Shown: positions 1 through 5,573 of the stretch, one piece after another
Numbering within the stretch: the stretch's first letter is position 1
How the letters are laid out: every line of letters begins with the position of its first letter
NCBI GenBank assembly: GCA_002011685.1
Contig: MTOL01000403.1
Coordinates: 1 to 5,573, forward strand
Direction of reading: 5' to 3'
Origin: Deferribacteres bacterium JdFR-76
GTDB lineage: Bacteria > Zhuqueibacterota > JdFR-76
Length of the DNA: 5,573 bases
Made by a program: the position numbers and the translations under genes
Notes under the pieces: model-generated
Seen by the model: the letters and a program-made list of their open reading frames with translations, nothing else
What the model was told of the DNA's origin: nothing
Database searches by the model: none

Positions 1-1
1 G

Positions 2-943
2 ATGGGTGATGTGTGGTTTGGCGAAAAAACCCGGAATCCATGGAATCCGGAACAGGGTTCCAGCGGATCTTCAGCCGGACCTGCTGCCGCCACTGCGGCA
101 GGTCTCGTTGGTTTCTCCATCGGAACCGAAACATACGGATCCATTGTTTCTCCCTCTAACCGGTGCGGTACCACCGGGCTTCGCCCAACCTTTGGCAGGG
201 TGAGCCGTCACGGGTGTATGGCCCTTAGCTGGACCATGGACAAAATTGGACCCATCTGCCGCACCGTGGAAGATTGCGCCCTTGTTTTTCAGGCCATTCA
301 TGGAGCTGATGGCAGGGACCCAACAGCCGTAACGTACCCCTTTTACTGGGATGCAAAGCGGGATCTTTCGCAAATCCGAGTTGGGTACGTTCAAAGCGCC
401 TTTGAAGAAGACCATCCCACCAAAAACTTTGATAACGCTGTCCTCCAGGTGCTGCGGAAACTCGGATTTCACCTGAAACCGGTGGAGTGGCCGGATCTGC
501 CGCTGCGGCCGCTGCTGGTCATTCTGGACGCCGAAGCGGCGGCCGCCTTCGACGAAATCACCCGCAATCGCCAGATCGACAGCATGGTGCGCCAGGACCG
601 CCATGCATGGCCCAACATCTTTCGATATTCTCGTTTCATTCCGGCGGTGGAATACATCCAGGCGAACCGTATCCGCACCCTTTTGATGCAAAATACGGCC
701 AAAGCCATGGAAGATGTGGATGTGGTGGTTTCACCCACCTACGGCGGCGGAACCCTGCTGCTGACCAATCTGACCGGCCATCCTGCGGTTGTGGTACCCA
801 GCGGTTTCCGTGACGATGGTACGCCGGTAAGTATCACGTTCATCGGCAAGCTGTATAAGGAGTCCGATGTTCTGGCTGTGGCCAAAGCGTATCAGGATGC
901 TACTGACTTCCATACAAAACATCCCCCGCTGATGATGGATTAA
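2..943 (+). CDS. Amidase signature family hydrolase, C-terminal part (5' end outside window)
   Basis: This is an amide-bond hydrolase of the amidase signature (AS) family, related to GatA and FAAH, which use a Ser-cisSer-Lys triad. The visible 313 residues carry the glycine/serine-rich signature at about residues 19-56. Counting back from the nucleophile by the fixed 24-residue family spacing, Ser47 (in YGSI) is the predicted nucleophile and Ser23 the cis-serine bridge. The typical late motif NLTGHPAVVVP begins at residue 256. The catalytic lysine lies about 70-80 residues before the signature in this family, so it must be upstream of the window, and the ATG at base 2 is most likely an internal methionine. 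AS proteins of this subtype are usually above 500 residues. The context does not suggest a GatCAB role, since no gatB or gatC is adjacent, so the substrate is unknown. There is no sign of export in the visible part. Family assignment is firm; substrate is not. Confidence 0.94.
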   Translation: MGDVWFGEKTRNPWNPEQGSSGSSAGPAAATAAGLVGFSIGTETYGSIVSPSNRCGTTGLRPTFGRVSRHGCMALSWTMDKIGPICRTVEDCALVFQAIHGADGRDPTAVTYPFYWDAKRDLSQIRVGYVQSAFEEDHPTKNFDNAVLQVLRKLGFHLKPVEWPDLPLRPLLVILDAEAAAAFDEITRNRQIDSMVRQDRHAWPNIFRYSRFIPAVEYIQANRIRTLLMQNTAKAMEDVDVVVSPTYGGGTLLLTNLTGHPAVVVPSGFRDDGTPVSITFIGKLYKESDVLAVAKAYQDATDFHTKHPPLMMD

Positions 944-947
944 ATCG

Positions 948-984
948 TTCCCAATCTGGAACCGGAGAGAAAGGAAGTTGGGAA
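948..984 (+). repeat. Inverted repeat TTCCCAA / TTGGGAA just after the amidase stop
   Basis: TTCCCAA at 948-954 is perfectly complementary to TTGGGAA at 978-984, with a 23-base purine-rich loop between them. It starts 4 bases after the amidase stop codon, where a transcript-end hairpin would be expected. There is no T-run after the right arm and the loop is long, so it is not a standard intrinsic terminator. It could be a 3'-end stabilising hairpin or chance. Confidence 0.3.
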
Positions 985-1203
985 GATTGCACTTTCAGGA
1001 CGGAGCATCGTTGCGTCAGTGTGCGGCGTCTGCTTTCTAACCTGGCAGAGGCCGCCAGATCCACAAAAAGGACGGGGATGTGGTTTCCTGCGGAATCCCT
1101 TAACTTGTCCAAAATTCACAGGCCGCCATGACACCGAAAAATTGCTTGCGGCTTGTTCAAAAGATCGCTACATAGAAGAAGCTCTGGACAGTGCGAACTG
1201 AAA

Positions 1204-1208
1204 AGGAG
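1204..1208 (+). promoter_or_regulatory. Ribosome binding site for the PAP2-like gene
   Basis: AGGAG within AAAAGGAGTT lies 12 bases before the ATG at 1221. The spacing is on the long side, but this is the strongest Shine-Dalgarno-like stretch in the region. It lies downstream of the alternative GTG at 1191, so it favours the 1221 start. Confidence 0.6.
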
Positions 1209-1220
1209 TTTTACAGTCCG

Positions 1221-1838
1221 ATGGAACAAAAGCCACAGGGGGATCAAAAAGCAGCGCTGCTGGCACAAAGGATTTCCAACATCTGTATCCCGCCCGCATT
1301 TTACGGAGCCGCAACTACAGTTGTTGTTTTGAGCCTGCACGGCCCCGGCCCGCAAAAGTTCCTGTGGTGGGCTATTCTGACCGTTGTACCTGCTCTGCTT
1401 CCCATGCAGATTGTCTACCGGATGGTAAATCAAGGGAAATTGAGCCACCAGCACGTGCCGATTCGTCAGGAACGGACTATACCCTATCTGATTTCAATAC
1501 TTACGCTGGTCCTTACCGCCGGACTTCTCCACCTTGTCCGGGCACCCGGTTTTCTTCTCGCCATGACACTTGCCTATCTGGGAAACACGCTATTCATCTT
1601 TCTGATCAACTTTTTCTGGAAAATGAGCGCCCACCTGATGGGCGCCTCAGGACCTGTTGGGGTGCTGGTTTACAAGTTTGGGTTGCCGGCTATGCCGCTG
1701 CTTTTGCTGCTAATACCGCTGGGCTGGGCTCGGCTTCAACTCCGGGCACACACTCTGGCACAGGTTATCGCCGGGGCACTTTCCGGATTTGTTCTGGTAA
1801 TGGCCCAGCTGTGGATGTGGATGAAAATCCTTGCATGA
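1221..1838 (+). CDS. PAP2-like phosphatase superfamily integral membrane protein
   Basis: The protein has 205 residues with about six hydrophobic helices (roughly 23-39, 47-66, 87-106, 111-131, 154-168, 179-201), so it is an inner-membrane protein. Three polar clusters resemble the PAP2 (type 2 phosphatidic acid phosphatase) motifs: a C1-like stretch with K73, R82, R85 and P88; a C2-like stretch K134-x-S-x-H138-x-x-G-x-x-G144; and a C3-like stretch R171-x5-H177-x3-Q181 followed by G185. The R-x5-H spacing is exactly that of the canonical C3 motif SRx5Hx3D, with Ala for Ser and Gln for the final Asp. Known relatives dephosphorylate lipid phosphates such as phosphatidate or undecaprenyl pyrophosphate; the substrate here is unknown. 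The ATG at 1221 is chosen for its Shine-Dalgarno site; a GTG at 1191 would add 10 residues. The next gene starts 45 bases later on the same strand, suggesting one transcript. Fold assignment is likely; activity is uncertain given Asp to Gln. Confidence 0.75.
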   Translation: MEQKPQGDQKAALLAQRISNICIPPAFYGAATTVVVLSLHGPGPQKFLWWAILTVVPALLPMQIVYRMVNQGKLSHQHVPIRQERTIPYLISILTLVLTAGLLHLVRAPGFLLAMTLAYLGNTLFIFLINFFWKMSAHLMGASGPVGVLVYKFGLPAMPLLLLLIPLGWARLQLRAHTLAQVIAGALSGFVLVMAQLWMWMKILA

Positions 1839-1870
1839 TAACACAAAAATGAAAACAAAGAGTCCAACAG

Positions 1871-1876
1871 AAAGGA
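1871..1876 (+). promoter_or_regulatory. Ribosome binding site fixing the GTG start of the beta-CASP gene
   Basis: AAAGGA stands 7 bases before the GTG at 1884, an ideal spacing. There is no ATG upstream in this frame that would give a better protein, and translation from the GTG begins directly with the first beta strand of the MBL fold. This supports GTG initiation. Confidence 0.7.
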
Positions 1877-1883
1877 TTGTACT

Positions 1884-3284
1884 GTGACCATTCAGTTTCA
1901 TGGGGCGGTCCGGACTGTCACCGGTTCCATGCATGTAATCACCATCGGCGAACGGAAGGTTCTTCTGGACTGCGGCCTGTTTCAAGGGCGGCGCAAAGAG
2001 GCGGAAGAAAAGAACCGAAATCTCCCATTCAATCCGCGCGAGATTGCGGCGATGATTCTCTCCCATGCTCATATTGATCACAGCGGCAACATTCCGTCCC
2101 TGGTTAAACAGGGGTTTGAAGGGAATATCTTTGCTACATTTGCCACCCGCGATCTGTGCAGCATCATGCTGCTGGACTCAGCTCATATTCAGGAAAAGGA
2201 TGCAGAATATGTAAACAAACGGCACCGGAAAAAAGGGCTGATGCCGGTTGAGCCGTTATATACCAAAGAAGACGTCGTGGATGCCCTGCAGCATTTCGTG
2301 GGCCATTCTTACAACCGCTGGTTTTTCGTAACCAACGGCGTCAAGGCCAAATTTGTCGAAGCCGGCCACATCTTGGGTTCTGCGCAGGTTATTCTGGAAG
2401 CGGAAGAAGCGGGTCTGCACAACCGGATTGTTTTCACCGGAGATCTCGGGCGGCCTAAACTGCCCATCCTGCGCGATCCCGCTCATGTGAAAGAGGCAGA
2501 CTACCTGATCATCGAAAGCACTTACGGCGGCCGCTATCACGATCCCATCGATCAGGCCAACCAGAAACTGGCCGAGGTAATCAACCGCACAGCGCAACGC
2601 GGCGGCAAAATCATCGTCCCAGCTTTTTCGGTGGGACGAACACAAGAACTGGTGTACAGCCTGCACCAGCTACGCAAAGAGGGACGCATCCCGGCCCTAC
2701 CGGTCTATGTTGACAGCCCGCTTTCCACAAACGTTACGGAAATTTTCCGGGTTCATTCGGACCTGTTCGACCGGGAAACGTACGAACTGTTCCTGCGGGA
2801 ACATGAAGATCCCTTTGGATTCGGGATGCTGGAGTACATCCGGGATGTGGAACGCTCCAAAGCGCTCAACGACAAACGGGAACCATGCATCATCATTTCC
2901 GCCTCTGGCATGTGCGAGGCGGGCCGGATTCTTCACCACCTGAAAAACAACATCGGCGACCCGCGGAACACCATCCTCATTGTGGGATACATGGCCCATA
3001 ATACGCTTGGCCGCAAACTGGTAGAAAAATGGGAAAAGGTACGGATCTTTGGAGAAGAATACGTCCGGAAGGCAGAGGTGGTCGTGCTGAACACGTTCAG
3101 TGCCCACGCAGACCGCAACGATTTGCTGGAGTATGTGGACCACTTTGACCGCCAGCGTATGAAAGGGATCTTTTGTGTTCACGGAGACGAAGATCAGACC
3201 TATGCACTGGTGGAAGGAATCAAATCCCTGGGGTTTGACCATGTAGTTGCACCGGAGCGAGGCGATACTTTTGATCTGGCATGA
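1884..3284 (+). CDS. MBL-fold/beta-CASP hydrolase, probable ribonuclease (CPSF73/YSH1-like)
   Basis: This is a complete 466-residue metallo-beta-lactamase with an inserted beta-CASP domain, the family of archaeal/bacterial CPSF-like and eukaryotic CPSF73-type nucleases that cut RNA with two zinc ions. It acts in the cytoplasm, with no signal peptide. The metal-binding set is intact: D29 in LLDCG, H61-x-H63-x-D65-H66, H162 in EAGHILGSA, and D187 in FTGDLGR. The beta-CASP motifs follow: E211 in ESTYGG (motif A), PAFSVGRTQE at 246-255, H408 in FSAHADR (motif B), and H433 in VHGD (motif C). The stretch SASGMCEAGR (339-348) and GYMAHNTLGRKL (368-379) are also typical of the bacterial branch. Length matches the usual 450-470 residues. 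It is smaller than RNase J and lacks that enzyme's C-terminal domain. It probably shares a transcript with the PAP2-like gene; no functional link between the two is evident. Family is near certain; the RNA target is unknown. Confidence 0.96.
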   Translation: MTIQFHGAVRTVTGSMHVITIGERKVLLDCGLFQGRRKEAEEKNRNLPFNPREIAAMILSHAHIDHSGNIPSLVKQGFEGNIFATFATRDLCSIMLLDSAHIQEKDAEYVNKRHRKKGLMPVEPLYTKEDVVDALQHFVGHSYNRWFFVTNGVKAKFVEAGHILGSAQVILEAEEAGLHNRIVFTGDLGRPKLPILRDPAHVKEADYLIIESTYGGRYHDPIDQANQKLAEVINRTAQRGGKIIVPAFSVGRTQELVYSLHQLRKEGRIPALPVYVDSPLSTNVTEIFRVHSDLFDRETYELFLREHEDPFGFGMLEYIRDVERSKALNDKREPCIIISASGMCEAGRILHHLKNNIGDPRNTILIVGYMAHNTLGRKLVEKWEKVRIFGEEYVRKAEVVVLNTFSAHADRNDLLEYVDHFDRQRMKGIFCVHGDEDQTYALVEGIKSLGFDHVVAPERGDTFDLA

Positions 3285-3344
3285 TGGCGGCCGATCGTGC
3301 CAGCAGGCCCTGGGCAAAGGCCAACCAAAGCCTGAGACCGGTGG

Positions 3345-4196
3345 TTAAAGGTATTTTTCGTACTCCTCTTTGTGATCCGGATCGATGGCGATGAGGGTTT
3401 TGAAAACCTCGGGAGCGTAGTCGGAATCTTTGAACAGATCAATGATTTCGATATAATGGCCGTCAATAAACTGATGGGGAAGTTTGTAATCTGGATTTTT
3501 TTGAATCAGCCCGGCCAGCAGGTCGATGGCTTTTTTGCAGTACTTCAACGTCTGGCCAAAATCTTCTTCCTGATAGGCCAGCCCAAGAAAATAGGCATCC
3601 AGAGCTTCGCGGTATGCCTTGTTCTCTTCCGCCAGAATTTCGTCGATCAGCTGCTGGCGTTCGTCCCAGCCAAAAATAAAACGTGAAAACCGGGCCTGAT
3701 GGCTGATCTTGCGGGCCTTGTTGTAGAAGGGTGTTCCTTCAAATTTGCCGTATTTATCGAATTCGCCTCCGAGGAAAATGTTGATATAAAAATCAATCAC
3801 AGATGTAAGGGGGTGGAAACGGGTTTCATCATGTTCGAGGATCTGCTGGGGGTCGTAGTTAAATAGCCACCGTTTGTCGTAGAACTGCATATCGCTGTTA
3901 TTGGAGATGATAAGCGTAGCCCGGTACCGTTCTTCAAAACTGACGCTGGCATCCTGAAGGTAGATCTGCATCTTGATCGGCAGTTCAGAATCGTACCGGG
4001 GCTCGCACCAGTCGTAGTTATTGATATAAGCGGTGATTTTATCCTGAAAATCCATCATGCGCTCACGCTTGTCCATGGGCAGGCGTTCAAGAATGACGGT
4101 CACTTCGGCACGGACTTTCTGGGCATGAAGAGCAACGGGGGCCATCATGAAGATAATGACTGCCGTCAGAGCAAAAGAGAGATTCCTGCGGACCAT
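3345..4196 (-). CDS. porD: Exported DUF4835 / PorD-like protein
   Basis: The protein has 283 residues with a clear Sec signal peptide: basic MVRRN, a hydrophobic core at 6-23, and likely cleavage after A25 (LHA|Q). The mature part matches the DUF4835 family, called PorD in Bacteroidota annotation and associated there with type IX secretion or gliding. Matching points are the opening sheet and 'Y-I-N-N-Y-D-W' (57-63), the block LTSVIDFYINIFLGGEFDKY (130-149), EGTPFYNKARKI (153-164), GWDER (176-180), and the ending with F255, IDPDHKEEYEKY (271-282). The C-terminal third (190-283) is helical and TPR-like. Length agrees with the family's roughly 280-300 residues. In many Bacteroidota this gene lies between coaBC and recN; here it is alone on its strand. 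It is convergent with the beta-CASP gene and divergent from the barrel gene. Start fixed by a strong GAGGAGG site. Family call is from remembered motif patterns, not a search; the symbol is a homology label only. Confidence 0.82.
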   Translation of the reverse strand: MVRRNLSFALTAVIIFMMAPVALHAQKVRAEVTVILERLPMDKRERMMDFQDKITAYINNYDWCEPRYDSELPIKMQIYLQDASVSFEERYRATLIISNNSDMQFYDKRWLFNYDPQQILEHDETRFHPLTSVIDFYINIFLGGEFDKYGKFEGTPFYNKARKISHQARFSRFIFGWDERQQLIDEILAEENKAYREALDAYFLGLAYQEEDFGQTLKYCKKAIDLLAGLIQKNPDYKLPHQFIDGHYIEIIDLFKDSDYAPEVFKTLIAIDPDHKEEYEKYL

Positions 4197-5076
4197 GGCG
4201 CCTCCTCGCTTTGTCTTGCAACTAATTTATCATACTCCAGAAATTTGTCAAGGTTTTCTTCGAACCCTTTCTGCTTCCCTTTTTCTGGCGTTCGTGGTCG
4301 CTTTTCTGGTGTGCCCGGAAGCAGCAGGCTGGCAGGGACCCTGGACGGGCGTGCGGGGTGCCGGGAGGGCATTCATATCGGCACCAGCAGATGCTGAGCT
4401 TTTCGACATACGTACCAACCCTTCTGTTCTTGTTTCTGTTCCATCTACCTCGCTTTCTTTTTTCCACTGCCGCCCGTATGGATTGCGAGAGCTGGAAACG
4501 TTCTCCTTCGCCGCTGCCTGGAAACTTCACGGGAAACGGCTTGGATTAATACTCAGCCGGTTTGGTCGCAAACTCTTTCAAAACGACACCGCCGAACTGG
4601 CGTTCGCAACGGGCTGGGGACCACGCTTTTTCTGGGGGCTTAAACTGGCCGGGGAGCGGATCAGCATTCTGCGCTATGGACAGCGGCAAAGGTTGGCACT
4701 AACCCTGGGCTGGCACTTCCTTTCCAGCAACCGGCTAATTTTTCACGGCGCCGTGCAGCAGGTAATTTCCGATCCTGCCAGGAAAACGGATGGACAGTTT
4801 TTTTCGCTGACAGCAGGGGCAGCTGTTCAGGTGGTATCCAGAACCTGGCTGTTCGTGGAAACCGTGAAAGAACCGGATTTTGACCCCGAATACCGCCTGG
4901 CCCTTTCCTCCCAGGCCGGACGCTGGCTGCGTCTGCGGGCCGGCTTTACCCGCAGTCCCGAACGCTTCTGTGCTGGAATTACGCTGTTTTTAAAAAATGC
5001 CAACTTTGATTATAGCATGGTGTTCCACCCGGTTCTCGGATATACTCATGTGTGGGGATTCTCGCTCTTTTTTTAA
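4195..5076 (+). CDS. Exported probable outer-membrane beta-barrel protein, unrecognised family
   Basis: From the ATG at 4195 the protein has 293 residues. It begins with a 24-residue N-region, then a hydrophobic core (LSASLFLAFVVAFLV, about 25-39) and a likely signal-peptidase region at PEAAGWQ. The mature part has many short alternating polar/hydrophobic stretches with frequent Gly and aromatic residues, such as LRLRAGFTR and AGITLFL, and ends in GFSLFF. Alternating strands and a terminal Phe are typical of barrels inserted by the BAM machinery. The early segment GAGRAFISAPADAELFDIRT with NPS faintly recalls PorV/FadL-like proteins (gap-filling 'GAR...NPA' openings). The start is uncertain: the frame is open from ATG 4147, which overlaps the divergent PorD-like gene by 50 bases; TTG 4216 is another option; none has a good Shine-Dalgarno site. 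The HHH gene starts one base after its stop, suggesting coexpression. I do not recognise a named family. Confidence 0.72.
   Translation: MAPPRFVLQLIYHTPEICQGFLRTLSASLFLAFVVAFLVCPEAAGWQGPWTGVRGAGRAFISAPADAELFDIRTNPSVLVSVPSTSLSFFHCRPYGLRELETFSFAAAWKLHGKRLGLILSRFGRKLFQNDTAELAFATGWGPRFFWGLKLAGERISILRYGQRQRLALTLGWHFLSSNRLIFHGAVQQVISDPARKTDGQFFSLTAGAAVQVVSRTWLFVETVKEPDFDPEYRLALSSQAGRWLRLRAGFTRSPERFCAGITLFLKNANFDYSMVFHPVLGYTHVWGFSLFF
4201..4207 (-). promoter_or_regulatory. Ribosome binding site for the PorD-like gene
   Basis: On the minus strand this reads GAGGAGG, with 4 bases before the ATG at 4196-4194. It is a near-perfect anti-16S match, slightly close to the start, and it decides the start codon of the PorD-like gene. 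Confidence 0.75.
4224..4251 (-). promoter_or_regulatory. Candidate sigma-70-type promoter for the PorD-like gene
   Basis: The minus strand carries a perfect -35 box TTGACA (4251-4246), 16 bases, then TAAATT (4229-4224), which matches the -10 consensus at 4 of 6 positions. Transcription would begin near 4217, giving a leader of about 20 bases that contains the GAGGAGG ribosome binding site. The promoter sits inside the predicted signal-peptide region of the divergent barrel gene, so the two transcription units may influence each other. Confidence 0.5.
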
Positions 5077-5077
5077 A

Positions 5078-5573
5078 ATGGCACACGGAAAACCGGATGA
5101 ACTGCACCATCTGGCCGGTCCAAGTGCCAAGTCCTGCCGGGCCAGCGGTTCCACGGTAAAACGGACAGCACGGCCCAATATCGGCTGTTCCCAGGGGAAA
5201 ACCCGGAAAGCTGCCTCTCACCCGAGCCTCTGCTTTCACAGAAACGAACGCGATGAAACACCCATCGGCCGGACACGATCGATCCGGAACATCTGGCTTA
5301 AGTGGCTGCTTACCCTTCTGCTTGTGGGTGGAGCCGCTTTCCACAGCAACCTTCCGCCCGCCTTCTGTCAGTTCGACAGAGAGTACCTGGAGCGCTTCCT
5401 GGAAGATCAGGAAACGACCGATCTCAGCAAGAAAATAGCCTTTCTGGAACAGCTTCTGGCCCACCCGCTGGACGTCAACCGGGCCAGCTTTGGGGATTTT
5501 CTGCAGATTCCGGGTTTCCCAGTACTATTAGCCAGAGCCATTGTGGAGCACCGCAAGGAACATGGTGCCTTCC
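5078..5573 (+). CDS. Helix-hairpin-helix (ComEA-like) envelope protein, N-terminal part (runs off window)
   Basis: The frame stays open for 165 codons to the window edge, with no stop, so this is the 5' part of a larger gene. Residues 131-165 form a ComEA-type helix-hairpin-helix: LDVNRAS, then the hairpin IPGF (144-147), then ARAIVEHRKEHGAF (152-165). This pattern binds DNA in ComEA, but in FCB bacteria it also occurs near the N-terminus of large exported proteins of unknown role. Before it lie an export signal (hydrophobic core about 72-88, ending near AFCQ at 95-98) and a helical segment (100-128). The first 70 residues are basic, rich in Cys, His and Arg, and look poorly coding. No in-frame ATG, GTG or TTG lies just before the signal. 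Possible starts are 5078, 5048 or 4997, none with a Shine-Dalgarno site. Alternatively the true start is ATG 5253 with a one-base frameshift. The barrel gene stops one base upstream, indicating an operon. The HHH call is strong; the start is weak. Confidence 0.8.
   Translation, partial: MAHGKPDELHHLAGPSAKSCRASGSTVKRTARPNIGCSQGKTRKAASHPSLCFHRNERDETPIGRTRSIRNIWLKWLLTLLLVGGAAFHSNLPPAFCQFDREYLERFLEDQETTDLSKKIAFLEQLLAHPLDVNRASFGDFLQIPGFPVLLARAIVEHRKEHGAF

Larger units (their letters stand above)
944..1220 (+). other. Intergenic gap of 277 bases without a convincing gene
   Basis: This gap separates the amidase stop from the PAP2-like gene. A 60-codon frame (1019-1201) and a 15-codon frame (1128-1175) are open here, but neither has a ribosome binding site or a recognisable product. 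The gap should hold the promoter of the PAP2-like/beta-CASP pair. The best I can find is TTGCGG (1146-1151), 17 bases, then TACATA (1169-1174), matching the sigma-70 consensus at only 3 of 6 positions in each box, so I do not call it. An inverted repeat lies near the left end and is listed separately. Confidence 0.6.

Noticed and set aside
71..691. 206-codon minus-strand frame inside the amidase gene
   Set aside because: The plus strand carries the clear amidase signature; the antisense translation shows nothing recognisable.
1146..1174. Promoter TTGCGG-17-TACATA before the PAP2-like gene
   Set aside because: Each box matches the sigma-70 consensus at only three positions, which is near chance for a gap of this length.
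1019..1201. 60-codon plus-strand frame before the PAP2-like gene
   Set aside because: No ribosome binding site, Cys-rich and low-complexity composition, no recognisable domain, and it ends in front of the better-supported start at 1221.
2697..3317. 206-codon minus-strand frame inside the beta-CASP gene
   Set aside because: It is antisense to an intact, highly conserved enzyme with all catalytic motifs, and its translation has no recognisable features. It is a frame shadow.
3285..3344. Possible bidirectional terminator between the convergent beta-CASP and PorD-like genes
   Set aside because: Only short GGCC/GGCC and similar 4-base pairings are present, with no stable stem followed by a T-run on either strand.
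5068..5074. Run of seven T at the end of the barrel gene as a terminator tail
   Set aside because: It has no GC-rich hairpin in front of it. It encodes the last Phe codons of the barrel protein and is followed at once by the HHH reading frame.
4979..5464. 161-codon minus-strand frame across the barrel/HHH junction
   Set aside because: It is antisense to the barrel C-terminus and to the HHH gene's signal segment. There is no ribosome binding site or domain. It does cover the doubtful 5078-5290 stretch, but its composition is no better.

Overview
The window reads as a chromosomal segment from a member of the FCB (Fibrobacterota-Chlorobiota-Bacteroidota) group, or a neighbouring lineage such as Ignavibacteriota, Calditrichota or KSB1. 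The main pointer is the gene at 3345-4196 (-). It encodes a secreted protein that matches the DUF4835/PorD family, which is best known from Bacteroidota. Two further pointers are an outer-membrane-barrel-like protein with a C-terminal Phe and a helix-hairpin-helix envelope protein. Base composition is moderate and even. At least three genes have purine-rich Shine-Dalgarno sites, which is less typical of Bacteroidota proper and fits a sister lineage better. The phylum assignment is inference from protein families only.

Layout: (i) 2-943 (+), the C-terminal part of an amidase-signature hydrolase, cut by the left edge. (ii) 944-1220, a 277-base gap with no convincing gene. (iii) 1221-1838 (+), a small polytopic membrane protein of the PAP2-like phosphatase type. 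(iv) 1884-3284 (+), a complete metallo-beta-lactamase/beta-CASP ribonuclease-type hydrolase of 466 residues, 45 bases after the PAP2-like gene and probably cotranscribed with it. (v) 3345-4196 (-), the PorD-like protein, convergent with the beta-CASP gene. (vi) About 4195-5076 (+), an exported probable outer-membrane beta-barrel protein, divergent from and overlapping the start of the PorD-like gene. (vii) 5078 to the right edge (+), the start of a helix-hairpin-helix (ComEA-like) envelope protein that stays open to the end of the window.

The first half is housekeeping-like: amide hydrolysis, lipid-phosphate chemistry and RNA processing. The second half is a cell-envelope block: a periplasmic or outer-membrane-associated PorD-like protein, an outer-membrane barrel, and a secreted HHH protein whose coding frame begins one base after the barrel's stop. 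The barrel plus HHH pair is the least described part. Its HHH gene also has an odd 5' end: about 70 residues of poor-looking coding sequence precede an export signal, and a better-looking start lies in another frame. No RNA genes, mobile elements, CRISPR arrays or clear rho-independent terminators were seen.
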